A stretch of 42,463 bases of DNA from Symbiodinium natans (lineage: Eukaryota; Sar; Dinophyceae; Suessiales; Symbiodiniaceae), in NCBI GenBank assembly GCA_905221605.1, contig CAJNDS010001007.1, positions 1 to 42,463 of the forward strand, written 5' to 3'. The translations under genes were made by a program, and so were the position numbers. Shown here one piece after another: positions 42,047 to 42,463 of the stretch; positions within the stretch are counted from its first letter, which is position 1, and each line of letters opens with the position of its first letter. Below the pieces are notes generated by a model. That model made no database searches and was not told the DNA's origin. It was given only the letters and a program-made list of their open reading frames with translations.

Positions 42047-42364
42047 CCACACTGTTTTTTGTCCACGGCAGCTCCCGCTCTCCGGCAGACGCGGCCGGGT
42101 GATGCTCATGATGCTGATGATGCGTGTGTTTGCGGCCGTTTACATGTATAGTGCAGGGTACGTAAAGGGAATTTAAAGCTAAACGAGAACGCGAAAGAAC
42201 ATGGGAAGAGATGCCGTTTGAAGAGCGTGAAGGCGAGCAAGATGCGGTCGCAAGGACGGTTGTGTGCACAAATAACGCAACAGGTCGATGTATTCGTAGA
42301 AAAAACTTCCGATGGCGGCATCCAGACGTGAGGAGTTTCTGATGCTCATGATGCCTTCGTAGCG
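42047..42364 (+). repeat. Block D, unit 5 (full length)
   Basis: Duplicate of 11955-12272, with the start CACACTGTTTTTTG changed by one base. Confidence 0.6.
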
Positions 42365-42463
42365 CGCTGGTATCCCATAATGTCATTCAATATCCCATTG
42401 CCCACTAGTGGCCAGTGGAAATCCCATTGCCTGTTAATGAAATGCCACTACTGCCCACTAGTG
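42365..42463 (+). repeat. P repeats, unit 5, cut by window edge
   Basis: It starts with the unit-3/4 variant (GGTATCCCATAATGTCATTC then AATATCCC) and continues with GCCCACTAGTGGCCAGTGG as in unit 2. Confidence 0.65.

Larger units (their letters stand above)
2871..42463 (+). repeat. Tandem array of composite 8.2-8.8 kb units, one expanded to 13 kb
   Basis: The landmark GGATCC(C/A)GGGGAGGTGG recurs at 2871, 11371, 20192, 28424 and 41463, always followed by the same Copia RNase H remnant and then blocks D, P and Q. A second landmark, CTCAGTATGGCTTG, recurs at 4233, 12701, 21337 and 29685. Unit 4 is longer because it contains an additional pseudogene cassette. The array continues beyond the right edge. 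Its left edge is sharp at 2871: the sequence that precedes this landmark in the other four copies (GCACTTGCTCGGCACACGCG) is absent there. Confidence 0.95.
35251..42463 (+). repeat. Near-identical duplicate of 5153-12374
   Basis: Offset +30098 to about position 39810, then +30092 after a 6-bp deletion (GAGCCGGCTCTTGATG for GAGCCGGCTGATGCTCTTGA), then +30089 near the right edge. The few other differences noticed are single bases, for example near 39698 and 42052. The sequence at 42365-42400 carries the unit-3/4 variant GGTATCCC...AATATCCC. The duplicate reaches the window edge. Confidence 0.9.

Noticed and set aside
1-42463. tRNA, rRNA or dinoflagellate spliced-leader sequence
   Set aside because: No tRNA arm pattern, rRNA-like stretch or spliced-leader word (CCGTAGCCATTTTGGCTCAAG-like) was found by eye; a covariance search would be more sensitive.

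Overview
This window looks like nuclear accessory DNA of a eukaryotic microbe, most likely a dinoflagellate (Symbiodiniaceae-like). The grounds are degenerate TTTAGGG telomere-type repeats, remnants of Copia-type and Penelope-like reverse transcriptases, a dense mosaic of nested repeats, and no bacterial gene organisation. The lineage call is inference. No intact protein gene could be supported; all recognisable coding sequence is decayed and most open frames are by-products of repeats whose period is a multiple of three.

Layout. Positions 1-2870 are a non-repeated left flank: low-complexity DNA, a reverse-transcriptase pseudogene read in several frames (583-1160), an unassigned possible coding remnant (1596-1970), and a 670-bp block of degenerate TTTAGGG repeats (2061-2730). 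From 2871 to the end the window is a tandem array of a composite unit. Each unit begins with a truncated Copia RNase H remnant, with starts at 2871, 11371, 20192, 28424 and 41463. Unit lengths are 8500, 8821, 8232 and about 13039 bp, plus a partial fifth.

The typical unit (2 and 3, and the left half of 4) reads: Copia remnant; block D; palindrome-rich short repeats (P); block Q; a short R segment; a 57-bp minisatellite of about 20 copies; conserved block S; a TTTAGGG-like block; arm L; small repeat cassettes; a two-part pseudogene (AP2-like plus ASCH/PUA-like, interrupted by a frameshift); a tail with a perfect hairpin; arm R (inverted relative to L); block D'; P repeats; block E; and the next Copia remnant. 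Unit 1 lacks the minisatellite, S, TTTAGGG block and L. It carries instead a second pseudogene copy fused directly to an R arm at 5152/5153, with a 142-bp internal inversion. Unit 4 is a chimera: unit-3-like on the left, then from about 35 kb a nearly perfect copy of 5153-12374.

The region is best read as a repeat-driven, recombining array of retroelement debris, minisatellite, telomere-like DNA and inverted-repeat arms. It carries seven copies of a gene remnant that are all broken at the same point. The shared junctions and deletions let part of its history be ordered. No working pathway or operon is visible.
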